From: Neocallimastix lanati (nom. inval.)
Taxonomy: Eukaryota > Neocallimastigomycota > Neocallimastigomycetes > Neocallimastigales > Neocallimastigaceae
Direction: 5' to 3'
NCBI GenBank assembly: GCA_016946835.1
Contig: JACVTC010000006.1
Span: forward strand, 1,623,501-1,687,500
Length of the DNA stretch: 64,000 nt
Shown here: one piece after another, positions 1-16,984 of the stretch
How positions within the stretch are numbered: position 1 is the stretch's first letter
Layout of the letters: every line of letters starts with the position of its first letter
Notes under the pieces: model-generated
What the model was told of the DNA's origin: nothing
Database searches by the model: none
Seen by the model: only the letters and a program-made list of their open reading frames with translations
Translations under genes and position numbers: made by a program

Positions 1-2
1 AC

Positions 3-5246
<5,244 letters not shown>

Positions 5247-6547
5247 TCATTAAAACTTAACTAAAACTGTAAAATATTATTATATATAAAAAGAGTAATA
5301 ATAATAATAATAATAATAATAATTTATATTTAATAATGCAAATATGTATAGTTATATAATAAAACAAATATTTTTTAAAAAAAAAAAGAAAAAAAAATTT
5401 TTTTTTCTTAAATATCAATAAATATAAAAATATAGCATTAGGTTTTTTTTTTTTTTTTCTTTATTTATAATAAAAAAAAAAAAGAAAGAAAGAGAGAAAC
5501 CTCCATCTATTTAATATTTATTTAACATTTATTATATATATTAAATTTTTTCTTTTTTTATTTAAATAAATTACATTAATAAATATTTATAGTAGATAAA
5601 TGAACAAGCTATAATTATAATTAAATAAATTATAAACAAAATATTTATAAAAAATAAATAATTAAAATAATAACAAAAAAAAAAAAAAAAAAGAAAAAAG
5701 AAAAAAAAAAAAATAAAAATAAAAATAAAATAAAATAAAATAAAATAAAAAATATTAAAGTTAACATAATAAATTTAAAATTATATTGATCATTCCATTT
5801 TTTAGAGATTATTTTTACTAAAAATACTTTGTAAAAACAAAATTAATGTTGTAAATTATATCAATAATTAATTTTTTTTCTCTCTAATCAAAAAAAAAAA
5901 AAAAAAAAAAATTATTATCAAAAGATCAAATTTAATTGTATCAGTTTTTGTTTGATGTGTATATATATAAAGGTCTATTTGAATTAATATTTAATTAGTA
6001 GTAATTATATGTATTAAATAGATAATTATATTTTTATGTATTACATTTTTTTTAAAAAAAAAAAAAACATTATATAAATTAAAGATAAAAATAAAATATA
6101 TATAAAAGATAAAGTAAAATGAAAAATAATAAAAAAATTAATTAAGCATACGAAAATTTAATGTAATAAAAAATAAGTTCAGGGGTTAAAAAAAAAAAAT
6201 TTCGGTGTGAAGTATACAATGTGTGGTAACATGATCACCATTTAAATATAACATAATAAAACAAAGAAGTAACATCTTTTAAAATAGATAGTGTGGTGTC
6301 CACACTAAATTTTCCTCTGAAAATACAGAAAGATTCTCATTAAGAGAATTGCTCTCTGTAGATTCTGTGAGAGGAATTAGACTGTTAGTGTTTGTGTTTG
6401 AAGTCTATGTAATAGGATTAAAAATAGTATTGTTCCTAAGCCATATCGATGAAAAGTTTTCCTTGAAAATAAATTTTTTACTATTATCGATTTCTTGGAG
6501 GCAGACACATATTAGTTTGAATATTGAGTTCATGTAAATCACACCAT
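5247..6547. other. AT-rich intergenic stretch, no gene seen
   Basis: This is 3' flank of the LRR gene: oligo(A)/oligo(T) runs, a short (AAT)n near 5300 and possible AATAAA-type signals. 6190-6540 is less AT-biased and has an open frame of about 60 codons, but no recognisable protein or RNA fold. Confidence 0.6.
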
Positions 6548-7425
6548 CCTTTTTATTTTTTATTTTTTATTTTTTATTTTTTATTTTTTTTTTTCGGAGT
6601 TCCAGCCATTGAATATTCCAATTCGCCCAAAAATTAAAAAATAAAAAAAAAAAAATGAAAAAATGAGGGATTGAGATGACATGAAAAAAAAAAAAAAAAA
6701 AAAAAAAAAAATAGTATTTGACATTGGATAAAGAATAACTTCAGAGCAATGTTTCCATCGAGGATTACTATTTTTTCTATAACAACATAACAACAAGGAC
6801 ACCCTAGTTAAGTTATTTAGAAACACAATAAAGGGAAGTAAAGCTATTCCCATTAAAAAATCTTTCAACCCCTGTATAATCCTAAAATTAACTAGTATTC
6901 TATGTATTTCTCGTCCTTTCTTTATTCGATCCAAGTAAAGAGGTGCATAATATGAAACTTGTCCTATTATTATAAAATAGCATTCGTTTATAAGGAATAG
7001 AAATATGAGGATTTTTAAGAAATCCTTTAAAGGAAGAAAGTGTTTTTTCTAACTTTATTATTCATTCTCTGTAGGATAGGTTTTAATTCTAAATCATTTG
7101 AAAAAAGATACACCTAAGTAGGTATATTAATTTCGTTTTAGGTAACTCTTGACTTGATAAATAAAAAGTAGGGTTATTATTATTAAGAAATCTTGAAACT
7201 TCCCCTCGTACTACTAAACTTGAACATTTATTGATACAAAATTGTATTTCATTATTAATAGTCCATTTACTGGCTAATTTTAACAATTTCTTTAGTTGAG
7301 ATCTTGTTGGAGCACGTAACATAATGTCATCTGCAAAGAGACCTCCACAACAACAATTATTACCAATAGCGATTCCATATTTATTACATTTATTAAAAAA
7401 TGTCATTAATGAACAAGTTGTCTAC
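6548..7425 (-). pseudogene. LINE (non-LTR) reverse transcriptase relic, 3' portion
   Basis: Read on the minus strand from 7425, the translation shows LFINDIF, then GLFADDIMLRAP (the FADD catalytic box of RT), then KWTINNEIQFCINKCSSLVV, typical of non-LTR reverse transcriptases. The similarity continues in shifted frames: NDLELKPILQRMNNKVRK near 7080-7020, FKGFLKNPHISIPYKRML near 7030-6970, and KKGREIHRILVNFRIIQGLKDF near 6920-6850. Hence several frameshifts and stops. The minus-strand 3' end at about 6548-6594 is an A-rich tail of AAAAAT units, as expected for a LINE 3' end. The 5' part (endonuclease, early RT) is missing, so this is a 5'-truncated dead copy. Its presence shows LINE activity in this genome, which fits the poly(A) retrocopy at 30733. 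Confidence 0.8.
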
Positions 7426-8512
7426 CACTCATCTACCAAGAAGGAAAATATAGACTAGGAAATAGTATATATGAATATACATATAAATATTATATAAAAT
7501 CAAAAACCCTTTCTAAATGCAAATTAAAAAATATTATATATAGATAAATAGATACATATGTATAAAAATTTATATTTTATGATTAAAACATAAAAATAGA
7601 AAATCAGATTAGAATAAAAAAAAAACAAAATAAAATAAAATTAACAAAAACTACAATAACAAAAATTACATTAATACTAATACCTTCTTATTAAATATAA
7701 ATATCAATCCTCTCTCTCAAAAAATAATTTTCTATTATTGAATAATAATGATCAGAAAATAATAACATAAAAATAAAAACTAAAAAAAAAGTAATAAAAA
7801 TAAAATAAAATAAAATAAAATAAAATAAAATAAAATAAAATAAAATAAAATAAAAAAAAAAAAAAAAAAAAAAAAGGAAATGTTTTATCTTTTTATATAT
7901 AAAAATTAAAATGAATTAAAAAAAAATAAATAAATAAATAAATAAATAATAAATAAATAAATAAATTAAATAAAATTTAAACAAAAACAATTAAAGTGAT
8001 TTATATATTACTCATAAGATATGTTTTTTATTAATTATTTCATTATTATTAATAATTTTTTTTTTTTTTTTTTTTTGTATATTATTTTGCTTTATTCATA
8101 GAAATGGCAATGCCATTTCATTTTAAATAAAGCCTACAAATATCTTTAATATTATTTTTGGTTTTGGTTTTTGGTGTTTTAATTCTTAATTTATTAGGGT
8201 TTTTTTTGTTTGCTAATTTATTTATTTTAGCTTTTGATTTAGTTTTGGTATTATTTTACCTTTGTTTTTGTTATTTTTCCTAATGTATTACTGTTCCTTA
8301 TGAATATATACAAATTTAGTTTATATAACTAAAATAGGGGTTAATGCATAATATATAAGTTTAATTTATATCTAAATGCACCTAAGTTGATAAAATATTT
8401 AATTTTATATACAATATTTACTATAATTTAGGATAATAATATTTTAATTTAAAAATAAAAAAAAAAAAAAAAAAATCTTTTTATATATAAATATATTTAC
8501 ATAAACATATTT

Positions 8513-8557
<45 letters not shown>

Positions 8558-9085
8558 GATGTTAAAGATATTTGTGAATTTCTTAAATAATAATATATAA
8601 ATTAATTATGATTATTAATATTGTTATTTTTATTTTAACTTCAAATAACTACATTTAGATAGATAATACATTAGAATTAATAACTATTTTTTTTTATTCT
8701 TATTTTTCAATAATTATTACTAATAGTTATTATTATATTCATATAGTTAATAATAAGGATAGAAAAAATAAATGCTTTTATTATAAATATTATATGTCAT
8801 TAAATATTTATAAATAAAAAAAAAGTTAAATATAATGATGGAACGAATTAGATATAAGAAAGGAAGTACAAAAAAAAAAAAATAAAAAAAAAAAAAAATA
8901 ATTAAATAATTATAAATTATATAATATATATATATAATTAATTTTTACCTTTTTTTTATTTTATTTTTTGCTTTTTTTTTTTTTTTTTTCATTTCACTTC
9001 TTTCTCTTTTATTCTTTCCTTTCTTAATTTCATTACATTTTTTTTTATTCTTATGACTTAAATAGAGATGTGAATTTTTTTTTTT
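7426..9085. other. AT-rich intergenic stretch with a perfect palindrome and inverted repeats
   Basis: Mostly oligo(A)/(T) and AAAAT runs (7798-7852) with no convincing gene. A perfect 19-base palindrome GAAATGGCAATGCCATTTC lies at 8101-8119. A 14-bp perfect inverted repeat pair, ACAAATATCTTTAA at 8136-8149 and its complement at 8562-8575, brackets about 440 bp. That could be a small non-autonomous element, or chance at this base composition. Confidence 0.5.
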
Positions 9086-10780
9086 TTAAATTAAATAATT
9101 ATCACTTTCACTATTTATTCTTCCAAGACGATTTCTATTTTGTTGAAGGAATATTGGATATATTGAGAAATACATTGCTTCAACTACTTCATTTTTTGCC
9201 TTATCAAAAATACCAACGGTAGGGAAATTATCTAATTCATGATCAATTTTTTCTACAGTACTAGCCCTTAGATTAACTTTAGATTGACCTTCCTCATGAA
9301 TAAATGTATAATAAAAGGTATCAAAATAGGGTTGTAACTGAGGTAATATAGGAAGATTAGGATTGTAAGATCCATCCTCAACAACACTTGATATACTTTC
9401 ACTTTGAGATGGCGTATACATTAGATCTTCCAATGAGAATAAAGGATAATACTCTATATCTTTATCGGCTATATCAACATCATTAAAACGATTTACGACA
9501 TGATCCACCATCTTATGTAAAATACAATAGTTTTCCCAGAATAATATATTTTCAACTGAAAATTCTTGGATAGCTATTGATTTTAATTCTTCAACTAAAC
9601 TTTGCTGTTTCAATACCTTCTTAAAGAATTCTAAAGAATGCATTGAATCATTTACATTTTTCTTATTAAAACGTTCAATTTTAATACATTGAATTAATGG
9701 TATAATTACTGAAGATAACTGAATATATAATCCAATAATAACAAAGAAGAGTATACCTCTCTTAGAACGTAAATAAAGTTGATGAATAGTAGTAATACCA
9801 TTATCTTTTCCATCCTTGTGTAATGAGATGATATCCTTCATTTTAAATTTAAAGTAGAAATAAAAAATACCAACTATTATACTAATAATAGCACTACTGA
9901 AACAATCAAATTTAAAACCAAACTTTTGATTATCAGTAATTTCTGTAAAGGTAAAAATAGATGCTATGACCAAGCAAACAATAATGAATAAAACGCTTAA
10001 TACTTCTGGAATTAAAAACATATTATGCATGAATGAAAATGTACTAACATATTTCTTATCAATTCCTTCAACCAAAGTAGCATTTTTGGCTAATTTATCC
10101 ATATAACATTTACCATACATTTCACTATTGATTCTAGCATTAATATCAACAGGGGTAGTTCCACAAACAGGACCAAAGTCTTTATGATCAAGATTAGCTT
10201 TAAGATGGAATCCTCCTGATATTATTGCAACAAATAATACTAATAATGGTATTGAAACTTTAATAAGTCTATTATTTACAAGTTTATACATGGATCTGAA
10301 ATATTTATTTGGTTCCTGGAGTTTCACATTCTTTTTAGTAAATCTTTCTTCGCTAAGAATGGTAACTTTAAAAATATTTAATTTATATAAAAGTATTAAT
10401 CTGAAAGCACGGAATACATAACATATTTGCATTATAAATGTTGCTATTGTCGCTGAATAATACGTATATGAACATGATAATTTCATTATATTAGTTGCCG
10501 AATTACTAGAAGTACATATAAAATTAGCAATTCCACCAATAAAAGTAAGTATAAAATTTCTTTGTTTAAAAATATACCAATTTCTGTACTTTATTATCCA
10601 TAACAATGGTATGAAATAATATAAAATTCCTATTACTCCCAAAACAGTATAAAATTTACCACTTTTTGTTTCTAAACCGATAAACTTTCCTTCAGATCCA
10701 TCATATTTTTCATTTACATAATTGCGATATTCGTATTTGGAATCATCAATACAAGTGTCTCGAGTAATTTCGCTTGCCAT
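9086..10780 (-). CDS. Seven-transmembrane receptor with C-terminal RGS domain (7TM-RGS)
   Basis: Intact 564-codon single-exon gene; the ATG lies at 10780-10778. Hydrophobic segments fit seven helices at about residues 44-64, 76-96, 107-130, 175-193, 252-277, 293-311 and 342-366. A Cys-containing loop of ~60 residues lies between TM4 and TM5. The tail from ~380 is an RGS domain: SLEFFKKVLKQQS start, EFSVENILFWENY in the first half, then an acidic insertion (~430-470), and YFDTFYYTFIHEEGQSKVNL ... FDKAKNEVVEAMYFSIYPIFL at the end. RGS domains accelerate GTP hydrolysis by G-alpha. The fusion, as in plant RGS1 and fungal GprK-type proteins, suggests a plasma-membrane protein that senses a ligand and switches off its own G-alpha. 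The ligand is unknown. No signal peptide is needed, as the N-terminus (43 residues, polar) should be outside. Neighbours give no functional hint. Confidence 0.9.
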   Translation of the reverse strand: MASEITRDTCIDDSKYEYRNYVNEKYDGSEGKFIGLETKSGKFYTVLGVIGILYYFIPLLWIIKYRNWYIFKQRNFILTFIGGIANFICTSSNSATNIMKLSCSYTYYSATIATFIMQICYVFRAFRLILLYKLNIFKVTILSEERFTKKNVKLQEPNKYFRSMYKLVNNRLIKVSIPLLVLFVAIISGGFHLKANLDHKDFGPVCGTTPVDINARINSEMYGKCYMDKLAKNATLVEGIDKKYVSTFSFMHNMFLIPEVLSVLFIIVCLVIASIFTFTEITDNQKFGFKFDCFSSAIISIIVGIFYFYFKFKMKDIISLHKDGKDNGITTIHQLYLRSKRGILFFVIIGLYIQLSSVIIPLIQCIKIERFNKKNVNDSMHSLEFFKKVLKQQSLVEELKSIAIQEFSVENILFWENYCILHKMVDHVVNRFNDVDIADKDIEYYPLFSLEDLMYTPSQSESISSVVEDGSYNPNLPILPQLQPYFDTFYYTFIHEEGQSKVNLRASTVEKIDHELDNFPTVGIFDKAKNEVVEAMYFSIYPIFLQQNRNRLGRINSESDNYLI

Positions 10781-12232
10781 GTTTTTTTTTTATTTTTTCT
10801 CCCAATAAAATAAAATTATTATTATATTCTTATAATATATGGTTTTGCTTTAAATTTAATCTTAAATTTTTGTTTATTAATATAAATATATGTTATTGAT
10901 AATTTAATTGAAATTAATTTATATATGATTATTTATAATTAATAGTATTTATAACTAGAGTATTTATTTTAAACTCTGGTTAACAATTACTTTATAATTA
11001 TTATAATATTTTTAAAATTTTATTAAATATTGAAATATTTTATATTATATTATTTATTACTTCAATAGTGTCAATTTGTTTTATTTATTTTGATTGAATT
11101 AGTTCTTTTTTTCAAACTATTTCAATTAAATTATATATTATATACTTTTAATAAAAAATATTTTTTATTATATACATATTATAAATATAAGATTTAATAA
11201 AAGCTATGTAAATATTTATACATATAAATCAATTTATAAAAATGAATAATAATATTTTTTTTATTATTAAGGAAAAAAATTATATATATATATATATATA
11301 GCAAAGTATTTTATTAAAATAGTTTGCTTTTATTGTTTTTTTTTTTTTTTAAAAAAAAATATATATATATATATTCTTTAATTTAAACACATTAAAAATG
11401 GTATAATATTAATTTTAATTTATTATTTTGAAAAAAAAAATGAAGTATTTAACTTTTTGAATTTCCTCTCTCCTTATATAACTTCTTTATTGAAAAAAAA
11501 AATTAAATTTTACAAAATAATAATTACGCATTCAATAAAGGATAATAATTATAATTTTTCTTATTTTCTTTTTTCTTTTCAACAATCTTTAATTATTTTC
11601 CTTATATTGACCTATTCACTTTATAATTACTATTATTTTTCACCTATTACTTATTATCTTGTTAACTTTTTTTTTTGCGAATAAATTTCTTAAGACAATT
11701 CATCCTTTTATATAAGAAAAAAAAATTAATACAAAAAAAATTAAATAATAAAAAAATAATAAAAAAAAAAAAAAAGCTAAGTATTGTTTTATAAATTAAT
11801 TATTATAATTAAAGTTTATTTATTTATATTAATATTAATTTCTAATTAAAAACTTTATTTACTAATATTTATTATACCTTGTCATAATTCAGAAAAGTTA
11901 AAATTATTAAATTTTATATATATTCAAATATAATGTAATATATATAAAAAAGTTTGTATTACCAAAATTTTGGTTTAAAAAAAGAATAATGATAGAAACC
12001 TTTTTTCTATATATATTGAATATTAATTAAAATTTAGAATTGAATATTTAAACTTGTATTAATAAAAATAAAGAGTATATATAATTTAAATGAATGAATA
12101 ACTAAATTAATAAATAAATGAGTTAATAATTAATTGAATAAGTAAATGAATAAGTAAATAAAAAATAATAAAAAATAATTAAATAAGTAAAAAAGATTAA
12201 TTACAAAATTGAAAAAGTAAATAGAATACAGA

Positions 12233-12273
<41 letters not shown>

Positions 12274-13759
12274 TGAATACAAAATAGGAATGAATATACT
12301 GATATGAAATATAAAAAATAAAAAAAATAAAAAAAAATAAAAAAAAATAAAATAAAAATAAAATAAAAATACATAAATTAAAAGAATACATAAATTAAAA
12401 AAAAGTTATATAATAAAATAAAATAAATAATGAAAGTATAAAGTATAGATTGAAGAACATTAAAATAAAATAAAATAAATATTATTAAATAATATGTTAT
12501 CAAATATTAATTATCAAATTGACAGACTGACAATAAAAATATTAAGAAAAGTATCAATTCTATTTAAATAAAAAATACATTTTACTTTCAAATCAGTATC
12601 TATACTTATAATAAAATATGTTTTATTTCTTATCTAAAATATTAATAAATATTATGTGTATGATTTTATCTATTTTGAACACATTTCATTTCATGGTATA
12701 TAAAAAATATAATAAAAAGATTAACATAAACTTCATAAAAAAGATAATTCACTTTTAAAAATAAAATATATATATGTATAATAATCATTTAATTAACCAT
12801 TTTATTTTATTTTTTTTTCTTCCTATCAATTATTATTTACTATTATCTATTATTATAAATATCAATTATTCAATTATTCAATTATTCAATTATTCAATTA
12901 TTCAATTATTTATTATTATTTATTAATTATTAGTTATTAGTTATTAGTTATTTATTATTTATTATTTATTATTTATTATTCAATTATTTATTATTATTTA
13001 TTATATATTATTAATTAATATTAATATAATTAATTAATATTATCAATTTTAATTAAAATTTTCATATAAAAAATTACAGATGAAATATTTAAAATATACA
13101 AATATAATATATGAATTATTGAAAATATAAATTTATATTTAAAAAAAAATAAAAAAAAATTCAGTCTTCGTTTTTGTTTTTCTAACATTTATAAATATAT
13201 ATATATATTATTCTATTAAAAGCAATAAAGATAAAAAGATTAGTTCTTTTTCATAAGAATAAAATAAAAAAAAAGAATAAAATAATTGATATTCATAATA
13301 ATTATAATATCTTAATCAGTTGTAATAATAATGGTTTAATCTGTTTTTTTTTTATCATTGTTATTAATCTTATAGATATATATATTTAAATCATTAGTAC
13401 AAATAAATATCGATTGTATTTTTATTTAAAGCTTTAATAAATATTTATTATTATATATTTATTACTATCAATATTATTATTATTATTGTTGTTATTATTA
13501 TTATTTAATAATAATATTCACTGCTAATTAAAATTTCCAATCCATCTACTAATTATTAAAATATATTGTTATTAAATTAGGGCACTCTGTTGTATAGTCA
13601 TGATTAATGTTCTAAAATTAATGATAAACAATATAAAGTTTAATATAGTTTGATACAATAACAATAAATCTTTTTTTTTTTTTTTAATTATTAATTATTT
13701 CAAATAGATTTTTTTTTTTTTAATATATAAGATCTGGTATTCATTAATAAATATTAAAT
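10781..13759. other. AT-rich intergenic region, no gene supported
   Basis: Upstream flank of the 7TM-RGS gene, then oligo(A)/(T), (AAT)n (12237-12270), AAAAT runs (12305-12480) and TATA-like tracts. Apparent frames near 11457 and 12197 are low-complexity Phe/Ile/Tyr strings without domains. Around 12425-12465 a sequence related to the spacer unit of the 53.5-56.2 kb satellite occurs once among AAAAT runs. Confidence 0.6.
12846..12990. repeat. ATTATTCAATT / TTATTATTTA minisatellite
   Basis: Short tandem units of ATTATTCA followed by TTATTTATTA-type units. The same unit family recurs at 14510-14830. Confidence 0.8.
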
Positions 13760-14460
13760 ATTGATAAAGTACGCCTTTGGTTCAAGTTCTCTTGTTGGGA
13801 GAAGTTTTATAAAATTGTTATTTAATTATAAAATTTATTTATTTATTTAAAAATAATTATAAAATTAATTAATACATGTATTTAATATTTATCTTGAAAA
13901 TATAAAATAATTATAATATAAATTTGGCATAAAATTGTGCTGCAAAGAATAATTATAAAGAATTATTCTTGTTTTTATATTTGAAATTCATAATAAACTA
14001 TTTAATTAATTAATTCTCTTAGAGTAACTATTAAGTATTTAAAGTATTTAATATAAAAGTATAAAATAAAATATAAAATATTCATAAAATATTAATAAAA
14101 ATATAAATTTATTATAATTAATAAAATATTAATATAAAATAATAATTATTAAAATAATTAAAAATATAATAAAATAAAATATTAAATATAAAAATAATAA
14201 AAATAATAAAAAGAAATTTATAAATTATTTCAATTTTAACATAACATAAAATTTATGTAATAAATTTTATGTTTACATTAATTTTTATGTTCTTTCATAA
14301 AATTATGTTTTTACATAATTTTAATTTTATCACGTTATTTTTGATCACGTTGACTTTATATCACGAATTGCAAATGATTTATTAATTTATTTTTATGTAA
14401 TTATTAATAAAATAATTTATTAATAATTAAAGTTTTTATTTGCGTTTTATATCAATATTT
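13760..14460. repeat. Dispersed repeat copy P, probable decayed retroelement end
   Basis: Homologous to 19310-19650. Both share TCTCTTGTT(G/A)GGAG(A)AAG followed by TTTTAT, then a block containing TTTTATGTTTACAT, ATTATGTTTTTACATAATT and TTTATCACGTTA, and end with AATAATTAA(A/G)GTTTTTAT. A purine-rich stretch followed by repeated AT-rich sequence resembles a polypurine tract and LTR, but no coding region or target duplication was found. This copy has about 300 bp of extra sequence in the middle (~13930-14230). Confidence 0.55.
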
Positions 14461-14509
14461 TTTGTTATTATTATAATTATATATATATATAATTATTCTT
14501 TGCTATTCA

Positions 14510-14830
14510 TTATTTAATATTTTATATTTATTATTTATTATTTATTAGTTATTATTTAATATTCAATTATTTATTATTTATTATTTATTATTCAATTATT
14601 TATTATTTATTATTCATTATTTAATATTTATTATTTATTATTTATTATTTATTATTTATTATTTATAATTTATTATTTATTATTCATTATTTATTATTTA
14701 TTATTTATTATTTATTATTTATTATTCATTATTTATTAATAAATACTCTTATTATTCAATTATTCAATTATTCAATTATTCAATTATTCAATTATTCAAT
14801 TATTCAACTATTTAATTATTTATTATTTAA
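14510..14830. repeat. TTATTTATTA and ATTATTCAATT minisatellite array
   Basis: Tandem 7-10 base units, first TTATTTATTA-like with TTATTCA variants, then about nine consecutive ATTATTCA units at 14746-14815. Same family as 12846-12990. Confidence 0.85.
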
Positions 14831-15891
14831 TTCTTAAATAAATCTAATCTATACATGCTTATCAATATAAAAGCCAAATAATATTAAGATCGTCCCTCTC
14901 CAAATTTTTAATTAAATCTATTTACTATTATTCCTTTCAATAGAATAGTTATTCTTATCATCATCCTGAAGTTTGTGATTGAATGTTTTTTTTTTATTTC
15001 ATTGACAAACAATGAAAAAAAGTTTTTTTATTATGAAATAAGGTTTAATTAAATTAAATTAAATTAAAATGTATTAATTTGAACAATTTAATATAGATAA
15101 AAAGAGAAATAAAAATTTTTTTTTAATTTTTTCATTCATTGTAGAAAGCATTAAATAATATATAATATATATTATATATTATATATTATATGTAATTATG
15201 AAATATATAATATAAATATATAATATAAATATATAATATAAATATATGAAATATTGTAATATATAATAAATAATATAAAGAATAAATATTGGTTTAATTA
15301 TATAATACATAACATATATAGATGTAATTATATAATAATAATAATAATAAAAATTTATATATAAATAGTTGAAATGAATATTTTATTTTTTTCTTTTCTA
15401 TATCATATATTATTTGAATTAATATATATATTATATATTATATATTACATTTACTATTATATTTAATATTGTAATAATTTATTTAAAATATTAATTTTAT
15501 ACTATACTACACATATAATCTATTATATATAATCTATAAAATATTATTTAATAATTAATATAAATATAATGAAATGAAAATTGTAACCAATACATTTAAT
15601 ATGAAATCATTTAATTTCAAAATTTTAAAAAAAGTTTTTTTTTTTTTTTTTAATTTATTATGATTATTTTTAGATATATTTATTATTCTATCTTAATTAT
15701 AAATTATTATTTCTTATTATATTTATTAAATCTTAGATATATTTTATTATTTCTTATTATGGTATAATATATATATGTTTTTTAGATTTTTTTTCTCTTC
15801 TTTATTCTTCTTTTATGAGAAATTAATCATAATTTGAGAAATTCAAGTAATGATAAATAATATAAAAGCAAATTAATTGAAAGAGTTCAGA

Positions 15892-15932
<41 letters not shown>

Positions 15933-16495
15933 GAATAAACTATAAATTTCAAACATTAAATTTTATTTCTATATTATATCAAATAAATGAATAAATAGAT
16001 AAAAAAGAACTTTAATTCTTAATTATATTAATATAAATATAATAAAAATATAATAAAAAATATAAATAAATATATATTTCTATATCTATGTATAAACCAA
16101 ATTTATTGTTAAATTGGGATGATAAAAATAATTAAAAATATTGAAGCTTTCTTACTTTTAGGATACATATTTGTTAATCTTTTTTTTTTTATTTTATTTT
16201 ATTTTATTTATTTAAAGTAAATTTAATATATATATAAACCATACAAATATATATGCATAAAAAAGATATTAAGGCATAGTTAGAATCAAAAGAAAATGGC
16301 ATTGTCACTGATATTTCAAATTTTTTTTTTTTTTTTTTATTTGTTAATTAAAGATTTTATTAATATATATTTTGTGAAAGTAGAATAAAAATAATAATAA
16401 TAGTATTATTTAGGTTAGTTGAATTCTATACTTTAGATATTTGTCAATTTAGGTTGGCAGGAATTTCGTTATATTTAAAAAATTTATTTTAAAAT
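14831..16495. other. AT-rich intergenic region, no gene seen
   Basis: Oligo(A)/(T) runs, ATATAT palindromic stretches (15160-15245), (AAT)n at 15893-15928. No protein or RNA gene is recognisable. Confidence 0.6.
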
Positions 16496-16640
16496 TTAAA
16501 GATATTAAAAATAATGTTCAATAATTGAACTTTATTATTTTATATTATTTTCTTTAATAAAGAAGAAGATAGGTATAGAAAATAATAATAATTTTCTATT
16601 ACAAAATTTTATTCTATCATGGAAATAAAACCTTTTTTTT
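16496..16640 (-). pseudogene. Remnant of the N-terminal part of a second ankyrin-type gene
   Basis: The sequence aligns base by base with the 5' portion of the ankyrin pseudogene at 18599-18740. Both contain, on the plus strand, TTTCTTTAATAAAGAAGAAG flanked by similar AT-rich sequence. On the minus strand the 18.6-kb copy reads FLWISSSLLKKLIKYNEIQLLSIIFDNF; here the frame is broken. It lies 3' of the ankyrin pseudogene in the same orientation, so it is the stump of a tandem or dispersed duplicate. Confidence 0.5.
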
Positions 16641-16665
16641 AAATATATTTCTAAAACAATATTAT

Positions 16666-16703
<38 letters not shown>

Positions 16704-16984
16704 TATCATATATTGAAATATTTAATATTTCCATGTTTCTATAATCAATAACTTTTATAAATTAAACATTATTATATAATTTTTGATATTTTTTTTATTT
16801 TAAAAATTCCTATTATAATGTATACTATATTATTTATTTATGATGAATTATTATTACTATTAATAATATAATAATTATTATTTTTTAATATTAATTATTT
16901 ACTTTTTTGTTTGTTTGTTTAATTGCTTGCTTGTTTGTTTGTTTATTTTAGGTTTTTAATTACTGTATATTATTTATATATTTT

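Noticed and set aside
6349-6537. 62-codon open frame
   Set aside because: No domain, no homologous context, near a LINE relic; length expected by chance in a less AT-biased patch.
11457-12391. Phe/Ile/Tyr-rich open frames on both strands
   Set aside because: Low-complexity strings from T-rich or (AAT)n DNA; no codon structure or domain.
13770-13800. GGTTCAAGTTCTC resembling a tRNA T-arm
   Set aside because: No acceptor, D or anticodon arms upstream; the segment belongs to the dispersed repeat pair.
12841-14830. CRISPR-like array of short repeats
   Set aside because: Units of 7-10 bases in direct tandem without unique spacers; ordinary minisatellite in a eukaryotic genome.
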